Below are positions 1 through 5,482 of a stretch of DNA of 28,853 bases, in pieces. Every line of letters begins with the position of its first letter. Position 1 is the stretch's first letter. The DNA comes from a virus, in the IMG/VR virus record IMGVR_UViG_3300024433_000037, positions 1 to 28,853 of that record; one strand, 5' to 3'. The notes beneath the pieces are model-generated. The model worked only from the letters and a program-made list of their open reading frames with translations, did no database searches and was not told where the DNA came from. Both the position numbers and the translations under genes were made by a program.

Positions 1-179
1 GCATGTGTGTAATTTATTTTCAAAGTTATGATTTGCAGCGTAGCCCGCATTTGACGCACTCAGAGTACTCGACCGATGCGCCTGACTTGACCCAGAAGGG
101 CGGCTCTATAGTCTTGAACACATGAAGACATCGCCGCATTAGATCTAAATTGCCGGATAAAATAGCGAGCATCTCTTCT
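1..179. repeat. Direct terminal repeat, left copy
   Basis: Positions 1-179 match 28675-28853 base for base except C70 versus T28744. This means either a circular genome cut at an arbitrary point or a true terminal redundancy. The repeat lies inside the 3' half of the gene at 26-361, and its right boundary (179/180) falls exactly where a 39-bp tandem repeat starts. An assembler breaking at that tandem repeat is therefore the simpler explanation. The mismatch changes a Glu codon to Lys in that gene. Confidence 0.95.
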
Positions 180-361
180 AGAGATGAGATTCTTTTTTCT
201 AGCTTCTCAATCTCTAGAAGAGATGAGATTCTTTTTTCTAGCTTCTCAATCTCATCTTTCATTTTTAAATCTCGCATTGGTGACGACCCAGCCAGGCAGG
301 TATCACCGATTTCGACAAGCAAAGCAAAATCAGCGGGAACTGAAAGGGCCGCCTGCTTCAA
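26..361 (-). CDS. Coiled-coil protein with Cys-rich C-terminus
   Basis: Unknown function, 111 aa. The reading frame opens with TTG (361-359), which overlaps the TGA of the VRR-NUC gene, suggesting translational coupling; an alternative ATG is residue 29. Residues about 36-65 form a charged heptad-like coiled coil in which the 13-residue unit EIEKLEKRISSL(L/E) occurs twice, produced by a 39-bp DNA duplication. The C-terminus (residues about 88-111) contains PPFWVKSG, then CVKC and a final Cys, resembling half of a zinc ribbon. On the circular map the next minus-strand gene is the one at 28343-28624. The protein may oligomerise through the coiled coil; nothing identifies a partner. Confidence 0.6.
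   Translation of the reverse strand: MKQAALSVPADFALLVEIGDTCLAGSSPMRDLKMKDEIEKLEKRISSLLEIEKLEKRISSLEEMLAILSGNLDLMRRCLHVFKTIEPPFWVKSGASVEYSECVKCGLRCKS
180..253. repeat. 39-bp in-frame tandem duplication
   Basis: The 35 bases at 180-214 recur exactly at 219-253, giving a 39-bp period. Because 39 is divisible by three, the duplication adds 13 residues (nearly two heptads) to the coiled coil of the gene at 26-361 without breaking frame. Copy number of such repeats is often variable and often misassembled. Confidence 0.95.
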
Positions 362-750
362 TATAGCTCGGTTCCTGCCTTTTCATCAACTTCATGGACA
401 TACCCCTTCAGATAGTCATCAATGACGTCTCTGGCTTCTATCCAGCTGTGGCATACTTCGACTCGATACCCGACGCTCCTCAAGATGGCCTGCATTTTAG
501 ACTGCCTGAGCGTGCACCTGCCTTTCTCGCTCTTCATCTCGATATAGAGTCCGGGGTGCTCATTCGTAGGGATAGCGATATGTAAATCGGGCAGTCCTGA
601 CACCAATCCAGCCTTCTTTAGTCTGTACCCAGCCCTGACTCCGACGTTCTGACCATTGGGAATATGGTACAAAAGGCCCTCAAGGTGGGGATATTTTAAG
701 TTGAAGTATTGTACTACATACTTCTGGTGGGCTTCTTCCGTGTATTTCAT
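358..750 (-). CDS. VRR-NUC domain nuclease
   Basis: 130 aa, the full length of a stand-alone phage VRR-NUC protein (PD-(D/E)xK superfamily, metal-dependent nucleases that often act on branched DNA). The core is visible: GLVSGLPDLHIAIP with the catalytic Asp at residue 55, then GLYIEMKSEKG with Glu71 and Lys73, a Gln at 83, and the closing GYRVEVCHS. The start ATG overlaps the stop of the upstream initiator-like gene by 4 bp (747-750), so the two are probably co-translated. In this context it may resolve or nick replication or recombination intermediates; the exact substrate is inference from the family. Confidence 0.9.
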   Translation of the reverse strand: MKYTEEAHQKYVVQYFNLKYPHLEGLLYHIPNGQNVGVRAGYRLKKAGLVSGLPDLHIAIPTNEHPGLYIEMKSEKGRCTLRQSKMQAILRSVGYRVEVCHSWIEARDVIDDYLKGYVHEVDEKAGTELY

Positions 751-1697
751 TGGTAAGACAATCTAATCTCAGCGAGCAACAGAGCATCAAACTCTCTCGA
801 GTTCTTGTACAGATGTCTCCAGATTCCCTTAGCTGCCAAGCTGTCTACTGCTTTGCTTTGCTTCTCAGCGTTAGATAATCCAGTGCGAACAGGTTTTGGC
901 CTCTCCGCCTTCGGAAGTTCCCAGGTATTTGATTTGACCCTTCGGATGATGGTTGCGAGATATCGAGCATTGTTCTTGAATTTGGACGTGTTGATTACAT
1001 GGGTGACGAGCTCTGCCTGCTCATTCTTGAGGTTGTTTGCTTCATAGACCCTCAGCATCTCTGTCTTTCGCCTATCTGAGCTTGCTTTCAGCTCGTGTTC
1101 ATCAATGTGCCTCTGGCCAAAGGCTGAGCCCTTCGTTTTCGGCTTTGCTTTCTTCTTTGCGTAAGCAGGGGACATATATATCTTACTGTTTTCCTTCGGA
1201 GAACTAGATACTTGCGACAAAGTGTCCGATCGGTCGTGAAAGGAGGCCTTGAACCCTGTCAGCGTATATACATTCGGGGGGTTGTACTCTCGGCGCGTCA
1301 TCTTTTGCTCACCGCGCTTTTTAGACAAGATGCCCAGGTCTGAAAGCTTAGCTAGCCATCTCCCGATAGTTCTCTCGCTTAGATAGACGCCCTTATCTTC
1401 GAGCTTCTTAACAATCGTGGCAATGGATGGCCTAGCAACACCGTTGAAATCGGAGCACTGGATGACTAGCGTTTCCAAGACAGCATGGCAGTTCAGCTTT
1501 AGTTTATGTTCTTTCCTAGCGTCATTGATGAATCTGCGCTTCTGGGAGACCGCGTCTTTGAAGTCTTTTTGAGTTAATCGGGGTGTCGGCGCGTAGAATT
1601 CGTCTGAAAGCTCAACTATTTCATCAGTTGCAGGACTTATTTGTGACGAGATGTGTTTGATTGCGCTTGAGGCTAGTGTACAATTAGTTCGTAACAT
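747..1697 (-). CDS. Winged-helix replication initiator-like protein
   Basis: 316 aa. Residues about 70-149 form a winged helix-turn-helix of the HTH_36 kind found in phage and plasmid replication proteins: LETLVIQ, an SDFNG turn, a recognition helix around SERTIGRWLAKL, then GILSKK and the wing ending NVYTLTGF. The rest is basic (KKKAKPKTKG near residue 185) followed by a helical C-terminal part. The layout resembles lambda-O-like initiators, which bind origin repeats through the N-terminal part and load helicase through the C-terminal part; that role is inferred. GAAGG lies 8 bases before the ATG. VRR-NUC follows in overlap. Two smaller proteins (2646-3002 and 3020-3337) carry a related domain. 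Confidence 0.65.
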   Translation of the reverse strand: MLRTNCTLASSAIKHISSQISPATDEIVELSDEFYAPTPRLTQKDFKDAVSQKRRFINDARKEHKLKLNCHAVLETLVIQCSDFNGVARPSIATIVKKLEDKGVYLSERTIGRWLAKLSDLGILSKKRGEQKMTRREYNPPNVYTLTGFKASFHDRSDTLSQVSSSPKENSKIYMSPAYAKKKAKPKTKGSAFGQRHIDEHELKASSDRRKTEMLRVYEANNLKNEQAELVTHVINTSKFKNNARYLATIIRRVKSNTWELPKAERPKPVRTGLSNAEKQSKAVDSLAAKGIWRHLYKNSREFDALLLAEIRLSYQ

Positions 1698-1803
1698 TCT
1701 GAAACCTTCGAGAGAGGTGGATGATTGTTATAAGTTGCATGTTGATTCTTTTCCTTTGAAAGATGATGCGTGTCGTCACCATGAGGTGGCGCACTTTATT
1801 CAT
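1684..1803 (-). CDS. Possible 39-aa leader peptide
   Basis: An ATG at 1803 opens a 39-aa frame rich in Arg and Ile (MNKVRHLMVTTRIIFQRKRI at the N-terminus). It ends 14 bases inside the initiator-like gene, and GGGAAG precedes the start. The overlap would couple its translation to the next gene. No homologue is recognised; it could equally be an untranslated leader. Confidence 0.25.
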   Translation of the reverse strand: MNKVRHLMVTTRIIFQRKRINMQLITIIHLSRRFQNVTN

Positions 1804-1836
1804 GGTTTCTTCCCATGAAGTAAGTAACGATGAGAG

Positions 1837-2088
1837 CTAATCAAAAGCTTGCCGGCTTTTGTTAGTTCGACCAGAGTTAGAAGGAGAGACTGGCATCGGA
1901 TGCCGCCTCTGGCTCTTTTCTGATCCGCACACCCTGTGCGACCGAAACCCCGAATTATTTATCACACCGAGGCCATTTTGGCTTTCGCGTGCGCCTGCAT
2001 AATGCAGATGCCCACAATAACAAAGTTTCCTCATTTGGCACAGTGGCAATCGCAACTTACGATCACGATCTAACTGACCTACCACCAA
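1837..2088 (-). CDS. Ash-like small ORF downstream of alpA
   Basis: 83 aa, opening at TTG (2088-2086) with AAGG six bases upstream and only 8 bases after the AlpA-like gene's stop. It begins MVVGQL, the same opening I associate with Ash-family ORFs next to P4-like and prophage regulatory loci. It continues with CYCGHLHYAGARESQNG and CGSEKSQRRHPMPVSPSNSG, a pattern I recall from similar ORFs in gammaproteobacterial prophages; this is recollection and was not searched. The composition is unlike a globular enzyme, and the DNA beneath it folds into several hairpins (1842-1940). The sequence may therefore be conserved as RNA, with the protein reading incidental. Its first codons lie in a 20-bp repeat found again at 2567-2586. 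Confidence 0.4.
   Translation of the reverse strand: MVVGQLDRDRKLRLPLCQMRKLCYCGHLHYAGARESQNGLGVINNSGFRSHRVCGSEKSQRRHPMPVSPSNSGRTNKSRQAFD
1842..1940 (-). ncRNA. Possible structured RNA (C4/P4 CI RNA-like position)
   Basis: Several perfect short stems lie together. CGCACA/TGTGCG (1926-1940) has a 3-base loop. CCAGAG/CTCTGG (1871-1876 with 1907-1912) encloses GGCAT/ATGCC (1892-1904). CAAAAGC/GCTTTTG (1842-1861) has a 6-base loop and no T-tract. In P4 and P1/P7, immunity depends on a short processed RNA near repeated target sequences, and the 20-bp repeats and AlpA-like gene here suggest a similar arrangement. I found no clear long complement to the repeats, so this is only a candidate. Confidence 0.25.
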
Positions 2089-2092
2089 TTAC
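2073..2092. repeat. 20-bp dispersed direct repeat, copy 1
   Basis: ACTGACCTACCACCAATTAC on the plus strand, identical to 2567-2586. On the minus strand it reads GTAATTGGTGGTAGGTCAGT and overlaps the TTG start of the Ash-like ORF. A 12-base companion, CTGCAAGCTTGT, lies at 2111-2122 here and at 2549-2560 beside the other copy, in swapped order. Confidence 0.95.
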
Positions 2093-2096
2093 AGCC

Positions 2097-2264
2097 TTAC
2101 TTTACGTTGGCTGCAAGCTTGTCTTGAAGCCAGCCTACAGCACGATCGCCAAGGTTTACAGGCTTTGGGAGTCGGTCTTGAGAGATGCGTAAATAGATTG
2201 TTGAACGAGATAAACCCGTGAGTTCTTTGACTTTAGGTAGTCTTAAGATTTTTGTAGCCACCAT
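2097..2264 (-). CDS. alpA-like: AlpA-family DNA-binding regulator
   Basis: 55 aa. The sequence RLPKVKELTGLSRSTIYLRI, followed by RLPKPVNLG and RAVGWL, is the classic AlpA fold: a MerR-like winged helix with the recognition helix at residues 18-27, and the signature PKPV-LG-RAVGWL. AlpA proteins are small Xis/Cox-like regulators common in P4-like elements and prophages; in E. coli CP4-57, AlpA raises excisionase gene expression. The ATG at 2264 has AAGGAG five bases upstream, an excellent ribosome site. It is slightly shorter at the C-terminus than the usual 60-70 aa. Immediately upstream is a cluster of TTAACCG repeats that may be its own or another regulator's operator. An Ash-like ORF follows 8 bases downstream. 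Confidence 0.88.
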   Translation of the reverse strand: MVATKILRLPKVKELTGLSRSTIYLRISQDRLPKPVNLGDRAVGWLQDKLAANVK

Positions 2265-2321
2265 TATCGCTCCTTAATGTTGATTGGAAACGAGACTACG
2301 GTGACATAGTGTAAAAAGCTG

Positions 2322-2407
2322 TTAACCGAATTCGGTTAAGAGTTAACCGAATCTGAACAATTCGGTTAGCGGTTAGTTAAGTATCTTATTTTTGGTGAGG
2401 CGGTTAA
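2322..2407. promoter_or_regulatory. TTAACCG/CGGTTA repeat cluster (operator or origin)
   Basis: A perfect 18-bp palindrome, TTAACCGAATTCGGTTAA, sits at 2322-2339. A second imperfect inverted pair follows, TTAACCGAAT (2343-2352) and AATTCGGTTA (2359-2368), with further CGGTTA copies at 2370-2375 and 2401-2406. Six half-sites in about 85 bp, between the 52-aa gene and alpA, are typical of a repressor operator or iteron origin. No convincing promoter boxes were found for the minus strand here. Confidence 0.75.
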
Positions 2408-2566
2408 TTATGAAGAGAGAGCTGATACCACAGCGCACGATTCTTGTACATATTTACGTATTGTGTCTTCATCAATCTGTAAGTTTAACTTTTCTGCAGC
2501 CGCTTTAATGCTGTTTTTATTACTGCCTGTTGCCTCATTACGTGTAGACTGCAAGCTTGTTGACAC
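2408..2566 (-). CDS. 52-aa HTH-like hypothetical protein
   Basis: GTG at 2566 opens a 52-aa frame with AGG about five bases upstream, inside the second 20-bp repeat. The middle, NSIKAAAEKLNLQIDEDTIR, followed by KYVQE, looks like two helices and a recognition helix, so a small DNA-binding regulator is plausible. No family is recognised. The gene lies between a strong terminator (2592-2616) and the TTAACCG repeat cluster, so its expression would depend on read-through or an unseen promoter. The stop is TAA at 2410-2408. Support is coding-like composition and position only. Confidence 0.5.
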   Translation of the reverse strand: MSTSLQSTRNEATGSNKNSIKAAAEKLNLQIDEDTIRKYVQESCAVVSALSS

Positions 2567-2586
2567 ACTGACCTACCACCAATTAC
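2567..2586. repeat. 20-bp dispersed direct repeat, copy 2
   Basis: Identical to 2073-2092. On the minus strand it follows the terminator at 2592-2616 by five bases and carries the ribosome site of the 52-aa gene. Read as in copy 1, TTG here would start a 14-codon peptide beginning MVVGQ, which looks like a truncated Ash-like start and suggests duplication of a regulatory leader. Confidence 0.95.
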
Positions 2587-2591
2587 CAGGC

Positions 2592-2616
2592 AAAAAAAAG
2601 CCCCATCCCTGGGGCT
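2592..2616 (-). terminator. Rho-independent terminator
   Basis: On the minus strand, AGCCCCAGGGATGGGGCT is followed by eight T residues. The stem is 7 bp (AGCCCCA/TGGGGCT) with a 4-base loop. It lies 30 bases after the stop of the 2646-3002 gene and would end the transcript carrying the ribbon-helix-helix protein, SSB and the two winged-helix proteins. Confidence 0.93.
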
Positions 2617-2645
2617 ACTGCGATCTTCCATGATCCTCTTTAGTA

Positions 2646-3002
2646 TTACGCTTTCTCGGGCGAGGGGTCATCAGACTTCGGCTTACTCTCGTCTGAGACA
2701 AAGCCGACTAGTTTGTAGACTGTAGGCTCTCGCCAGCCTTTCGGGATGCCTTTGAGTGTGGGTTTAACCCTATCAATGATCTTCATGCAGTAGAGCTTGT
2801 CTAGCCAGTTGCAGACTGTCGTTTCGACGAACTTATAGAGCATGTGCCGCGAAAGAGTGCGCACTTTCATTGCAACAACCCCGTTTTCGTCCATGTGATC
2901 TACGAGCGTCTTTAAGACAAAGCGCCCATTTGGGCGTATGTCGTGCTTCATAAAGACCCTCTCCAGATGCTCCCGCTTTCTTTTGTCCAAATCACATTCC
3001 AT
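2646..3002 (-). CDS. Small winged-helix protein (initiator-domain paralogue)
   Basis: 118 aa. Residues about 26-101 carry the same winged-helix pattern as the protein at 747-1697: VLKTLVDHMDENG, an HTH around TTVCNWLDKL, then PTVYKLVGF at the wing. The C-terminus is acidic, Ser/Pro-rich and probably unstructured. AAGGA stands nine bases before the ATG. It is the last gene before the terminator at 2592-2616 and follows a third relative (3020-3337) by 17 bases. A role in replication or as a transcription regulator is inferred from the domain only. Confidence 0.55.
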   Translation of the reverse strand: MECDLDKRKREHLERVFMKHDIRPNGRFVLKTLVDHMDENGVVAMKVRTLSRHMLYKFVETTVCNWLDKLYCMKIIDRVKPTLKGIPKGWREPTVYKLVGFVSDESKPKSDDPSPEKA

Positions 3003-3019
3003 GTCTTGTTGTCCTTTCG

Positions 3020-3337
3020 TTATCCTGTTTGACCATTAAATCCTATGAGACTGAAGGAGTAGATGTTCTTTCGCCCACTGGGAGCCTCAGTCATTTGCAA
3101 AACCCGCGCATGAACGAGCGCATCAGCCCACTCGTGGAAGTCGGCCATTACGTTGTTGGCCCCCATTTTCTCTTTAATCTTAGAGAGCGATGTTCTGCAT
3201 CGCCCTCGCTCGTCCATAAAGTCGATGACCAGTGCCTCGAGAAAGAGATACACGCTCGACTTAAAGCCGTGTTTTTGCTCCATGGCTGTGATGAAGTCCA
3301 GCTTCTTAATCAACACTTGGTTTTTTGTGAGGTTCAT
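3020..3337 (-). CDS. Small winged-helix protein (initiator-domain paralogue)
   Basis: 105 aa. FLEALVIDFMDERG near residue 32 and the closing NIYSFSLIGF at 91-100 align by eye with the winged-helix proteins at 2646-3002 and 747-1697; the middle HTH is more diverged (DFHEWADALVHARVL). AGGAG lies five bases before the ATG, and the gene starts 9 bases after the SSB stop, so it belongs to the SSB operon. The N-terminal Lys-rich stretch could contact DNA. Function is unknown; a regulator or a partner of the initiator-like protein fits the context. Confidence 0.5.
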   Translation of the reverse strand: MNLTKNQVLIKKLDFITAMEQKHGFKSSVYLFLEALVIDFMDERGRCRTSLSKIKEKMGANNVMADFHEWADALVHARVLQMTEAPSGRKNIYSFSLIGFNGQTG

Positions 3338-3346
3338 GAGAGCTCC

Positions 3347-3778
3347 TCAGAAGGGGATGTTGTCTTCGAATTCCTCGTTTCCGCTGCTCCGGTGATGGCT
3401 CTGCTGCGGCTGCGGTTTATAAGCGGCCTTTGCAGGAGCGTCACCCTTGCTGTCTAGCATTTGCATCTCAGACCCAATAATCTCCGTAGAGTAACGATCT
3501 GCTCCCGTCTTATCTTGCCACTTCCTAGTCCTCAAGCTGCCTTCTACGTAGACCTTTGAGCCTTTACGAAGGTATTGCGCAGCTATCTCACCGAGTCGTC
3601 CGAAGAATACGATTCTATGCCATTCTGTTCGCTCCTGTGACTGTCCTGTTGTCTTGTCTTTCCAGGACTCTGATGTTGCGACGGTGATGTTTGTGATGCC
3701 TGAGCCGCTCGGCATTGCTCTGGTTTCTGGGTCTTTACCCAAGTTCCCGACTATAATGACCTTGTTAACGCCTTTCAT
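3347..3778 (-). CDS. ssb: Single-stranded DNA-binding protein
   Basis: 143 aa, complete. The N-terminal OB fold starts [20 protein letters not shown] and contains [21 protein letters not shown] and [16 protein letters not shown], hallmarks of bacterial and phage SSB. A Gln/Pro-rich linker leads to the acidic tail EEFEDNIPF, which normally recruits host replication and repair proteins. GGAGAG precedes the ATG, and the start overlaps the upstream 62-aa gene by 14 bp. It would coat single-stranded DNA for the ERF annealing protein and exonuclease encoded on the opposite arm. Confidence 0.97.
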   Translation of the reverse strand: MKGVNKVIIVGNLGKDPETRAMPSGSGITNITVATSESWKDKTTGQSQERTEWHRIVFFGRLGEIAAQYLRKGSKVYVEGSLRTRKWQDKTGADRYSTEIIGSEMQMLDSKGDAPAKAAYKPQPQQSHHRSSGNEEFEDNIPF

Positions 3779-3953
3779 TGATTAGCTCTCTCCGTCTTTT
3801 GATTGATAAGTTGTACCCAGGTCTACGACCGCGCAACCAGGTATCGCCCTGACTGCGCTCTTTATGTCGTTTCCTTATTTCGTTTATGAGGCTGTTTGCT
3901 TTGTATCCGATTTCAAGTTTTCGTTTATCGATTGTCTCTGTTGATACTTTCAT
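3765..3953 (-). CDS. Small basic hypothetical protein
   Basis: 62 aa, strongly basic ([20 protein letters not shown] at the C-terminus) and predicted helical. It lies between the ribbon-helix-helix gene and ssb, overlapping ssb by 14 bp, which supports translation. The ribosome site before its ATG is weak. No family is recognised. Basic charge and context suggest nucleic-acid binding, but nothing in the sequence proves it. Confidence 0.55.
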   Translation of the reverse strand: MKVSTETIDKRKLEIGYKANSLINEIRKRHKERSQGDTWLRGRRPGYNLSIKRRRELINERR

Positions 3954-3986
3954 ACACAGATCGTCTCGGCAATGTCATTGATAATC

Positions 3987-4160
3987 CTATTGTAGCTTAC
4001 CTACCCTTTTCAGAAACCTTCTAAGCTCTTGAAGAATGACTGAATTCCTGCTGACTTCTTTTTCAATTGCGTACTCAGACAATAGTTTTAACTCGTTTGG
4101 AGGTATTCTAAAGGATGCTGTGACAGCGTCGTGAGAAAGCCTGATTATTTTCCGCGTCAT
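3987..4160 (-). CDS. Ribbon-helix-helix (Arc-like) DNA-binding protein
   Basis: 57 aa when started at the ATG 4160-4158, which has GGAG six bases upstream; a longer frame to 4214 lacks this and would run through the promoter. VTASFRIPPNELKLLSEYA followed by SRNSVILQELRRFL matches the beta-strand, helix A, helix B pattern of Arc/MetJ-type dimers. It is the first gene of the minus arm, directly beside the divergent promoter region with a 9-bp inverted repeat, so it is the obvious candidate for the repressor or switch protein acting there. Confidence 0.75.
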   Translation of the reverse strand: MTRKIIRLSHDAVTASFRIPPNELKLLSEYAIEKEVSRNSVILQELRRFLKRVGKLQ

Positions 4161-4176
4161 ATTCACTCCGGTGTTG

Positions 4177-4205
4177 TTGACTAATGATGTGCATTGTATT
4201 ATATT
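4177..4205 (+). promoter_or_regulatory. Sigma70-type promoter for the plus arm
   Basis: TTGACT (4177-4182), a 17-base spacer and TATATT (4200-4205). Start of transcription is expected near 4212, about 29 bases before the first plus-strand gene at 4241. It is the only convincing promoter seen upstream of the plus-strand gene string. Confidence 0.75.
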
Positions 4206-4227
4206 TGACATCACTTCACAAGCACAA
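4198..4227 (-). promoter_or_regulatory. Sigma70-type promoter for the minus arm
   Basis: On the minus strand, TTGTGC (4227-4222), an 18-base spacer and TATAAT (4203-4198). Its -10 box overlaps that of the plus-strand promoter, so the two promoters probably exclude one another. It would drive the ribbon-helix-helix protein and SSB operon. Confidence 0.65.
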
Positions 4228-4240
4228 CACCGAGAGCACT

Positions 4241-4618
4241 ATGAAGAATATTAGACAAGCCGTAAAAGAGTATTTTGAGATTTATGAGCCAAAGCTCTTT
4301 GAGAATATGGGTCAATCTGAGCGCAAATCTCTTATAAAGTGTATCTACAGGTCTTTAAGCGTCGAAGATAAACAAGATGCCGTAGTCGAGAGTCCTTTCT
4401 TTCCGACTTTCTGCAAAGCATTCGTTGACTTGTGTGAAGACGACGAGGATTCAAGCTTAATCTTAACCACCCTCAAAGATAGCGCTCTTGCTGGTCTGAG
4501 GGAGACCGCCATGGATGCGGTGAATGAACACTTAAGCGAGCTGTGTGAATTCGACAAAGCTCTCGAGAAGAAGGTATTTTATGGCGGACCTTCTTTATTT
4601 GAGAGAGACTTTAAATGA
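4241..4618 (+). CDS. Acidic helical hypothetical protein
   Basis: 125 aa from the ATG at 4241, the first ATG after the predicted transcription start; an upstream in-frame extension to 4184 runs into the promoter. The protein is helical and acidic (DLCEDDEDSSL near residue 67) with no recognised motif, signal or membrane segment. It is the first gene of the plus arm, so it is likely made early. Its stop overlaps the start of the next tiny membrane protein (ATGA). Early phage proteins in this position are often host-takeover factors, but this is inference. Confidence 0.7.
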   Translation: MKNIRQAVKEYFEIYEPKLFENMGQSERKSLIKCIYRSLSVEDKQDAVVESPFFPTFCKAFVDLCEDDEDSSLILTTLKDSALAGLRETAMDAVNEHLSELCEFDKALEKKVFYGGPSLFERDFK

Positions 4619-4719
4619 TTGTTTTAAGTATAGGCGTTAAGGTAGCGATGGCGTGGTTTTTATCCAGTGCAACGCTTTGGGTTCTGATACGAAAGCACAT
4701 TGGCCCCGCTCATAAATAA
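4615..4719 (+). CDS. 34-aa single-pass membrane micro-protein
   Basis: ATG at 4615 overlaps the previous stop as ATGA, giving MIVLSIGVKVAMAWFLSSAT followed by LWVLIRKHIGPAHK. One hydrophobic helix (residues about 2-25) with a basic C-terminal tail is visible. The overlap argues for real translation. The function is unknown; membrane micro-proteins of this shape include holins, superinfection-exclusion and lysis peptides. Confidence 0.6.
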   Translation: MIVLSIGVKVAMAWFLSSATLWVLIRKHIGPAHK

Positions 4720-4740
4720 TAATAATTAGAGAGAATAATA

Positions 4741-4899
4741 ATGACAACAATAATGATGATAGCGACCTTCTTTTTTAAGGTTGGCCTTTACGCAATAATA
4801 ATATCAATAGCCATTAATGGGCTTATGATTGTCGTGTGGGCCTTGGGTTCGATGTTGGTCGCGGTGTCCGAATCTCTGCGGGGGAACAGATATGAATAA
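4741..4899 (+). CDS. 52-aa membrane micro-protein
   Basis: ATG at 4741 is preceded by GAGAG and opens a 52-aa frame rich in Ile, Phe, Met and Val. A long hydrophobic stretch (residues about 4-42: TIMMIATFFFKVGLYAIIIS onward to VVWALGSMLVAV) could cross the membrane once or as a hairpin. The tail is SESLRGNRYE. It overlaps the ERF gene start by 8 bp. No family is recognised; a holin-like or membrane-modifying role is possible. Confidence 0.6.
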   Translation: MTTIMMIATFFFKVGLYAIIISIAINGLMIVVWALGSMLVAVSESLRGNRYE

Positions 4900-5482
4900 A
4901 AGCGAAACAATAGCAGAGCTTGCATCAGCTTTGTGCAAAGCCAGACAAGAAATGACGAATCTAGTAAAGGACAAATCAGGATATGGATACAAGTATGCAG
5001 ATCTTAGTCAGCTCATTGATGCTTGCATTCCTGTGCTTTGCAGCCACGCCATCTTTTTGACGCAACCTGTCTCTTTTGAATCCGGGAGGGTTGTAATAGA
5101 AACAACGCTGATGCTTGGAGATCAGTTTATAACAGAAAAGCTAAGTCTTCCGGTGCTCAGTGCAAAAGGTATGAATGAAGTGCAATGTATCGGCTCTACA
5201 ATAACGTACGGCAGACGATATGCGATTAGCAGTATGCTCGGTATAGCACAAGAAGATAGCGATGCAGCGGAGCTCAGGGATGCGAAGTCAGCATCTGAGA
5301 AACGTGTAGATTCTCCGATATCTGAGGACCAGGCAAACAACATTCTCGCTTTGGCAGATGAAACTAAGACTGACTTGTCTAAGATTAACAACTACTTCAA
5401 GATACCGGGCATTGAACAGCTTCCGGCCAGCAAGTACGAGGTCGTGATTGCTAAGCTTAAAGCAGCTAAGGAACAAGAATGA
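4892..5482 (+). CDS. erf: ERF-family single-strand annealing protein
   Basis: 196 aa from the ATG at 4892, which has GGGG seven bases upstream; the frame is open further 5' but those residues are not conserved-looking. The ERF core is clear: YKYADLSQLI at 33-42 and GSTITYGRRYAISSMLGI at 101-118, followed by the acidic EDSDA. ERF proteins (P22 Erf type) form rings that anneal complementary single strands during phage recombination and genome circularisation. The C-terminal 60 residues form a separate helical domain. The stop overlaps the exonuclease gene (ATGA), a Red-like pair. Confidence 0.95.
   Translation: MNKSETIAELASALCKARQEMTNLVKDKSGYGYKYADLSQLIDACIPVLCSHAIFLTQPVSFESGRVVIETTLMLGDQFITEKLSLPVLSAKGMNEVQCIGSTITYGRRYAISSMLGIAQEDSDAAELRDAKSASEKRVDSPISEDQANNILALADETKTDLSKINNYFKIPGIEQLPASKYEVVIAKLKAAKEQE

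Larger units (their letters stand above)
4169..4232. promoter_or_regulatory. 9-bp inverted repeat bracketing the divergent promoters
   Basis: CGGTGTTGT at 4169-4177 and ACAACACCG at 4224-4232 are perfect inverted copies centred at 4200/4201. The left arm touches the plus-strand -35 box and the right arm covers the minus-strand -35 box, so one protein bound at both arms could control both directions. Confidence 0.75.

Noticed and set aside
3029-3457. 142-aa open frame on the plus strand
   Set aside because: Lies antisense to ssb and a winged-helix gene, whose protein signatures and ribosome sites are clear; the plus frame shows no domain.
4161-4214. N-terminal extension of the ribbon-helix-helix protein
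   Set aside because: The start at 4160 has GGAG at good spacing; the extension reads through both -10 boxes.
4184-4240. N-terminal extension of the gene at 4241
   Set aside because: The extension would start upstream of the predicted transcription start and within the promoter boxes.
4829-4891. Extended ERF start
   Set aside because: Residues before 4892 are Cys/Trp-rich, unlike ERF proteins, and overlap a well-formed membrane micro-protein frame.
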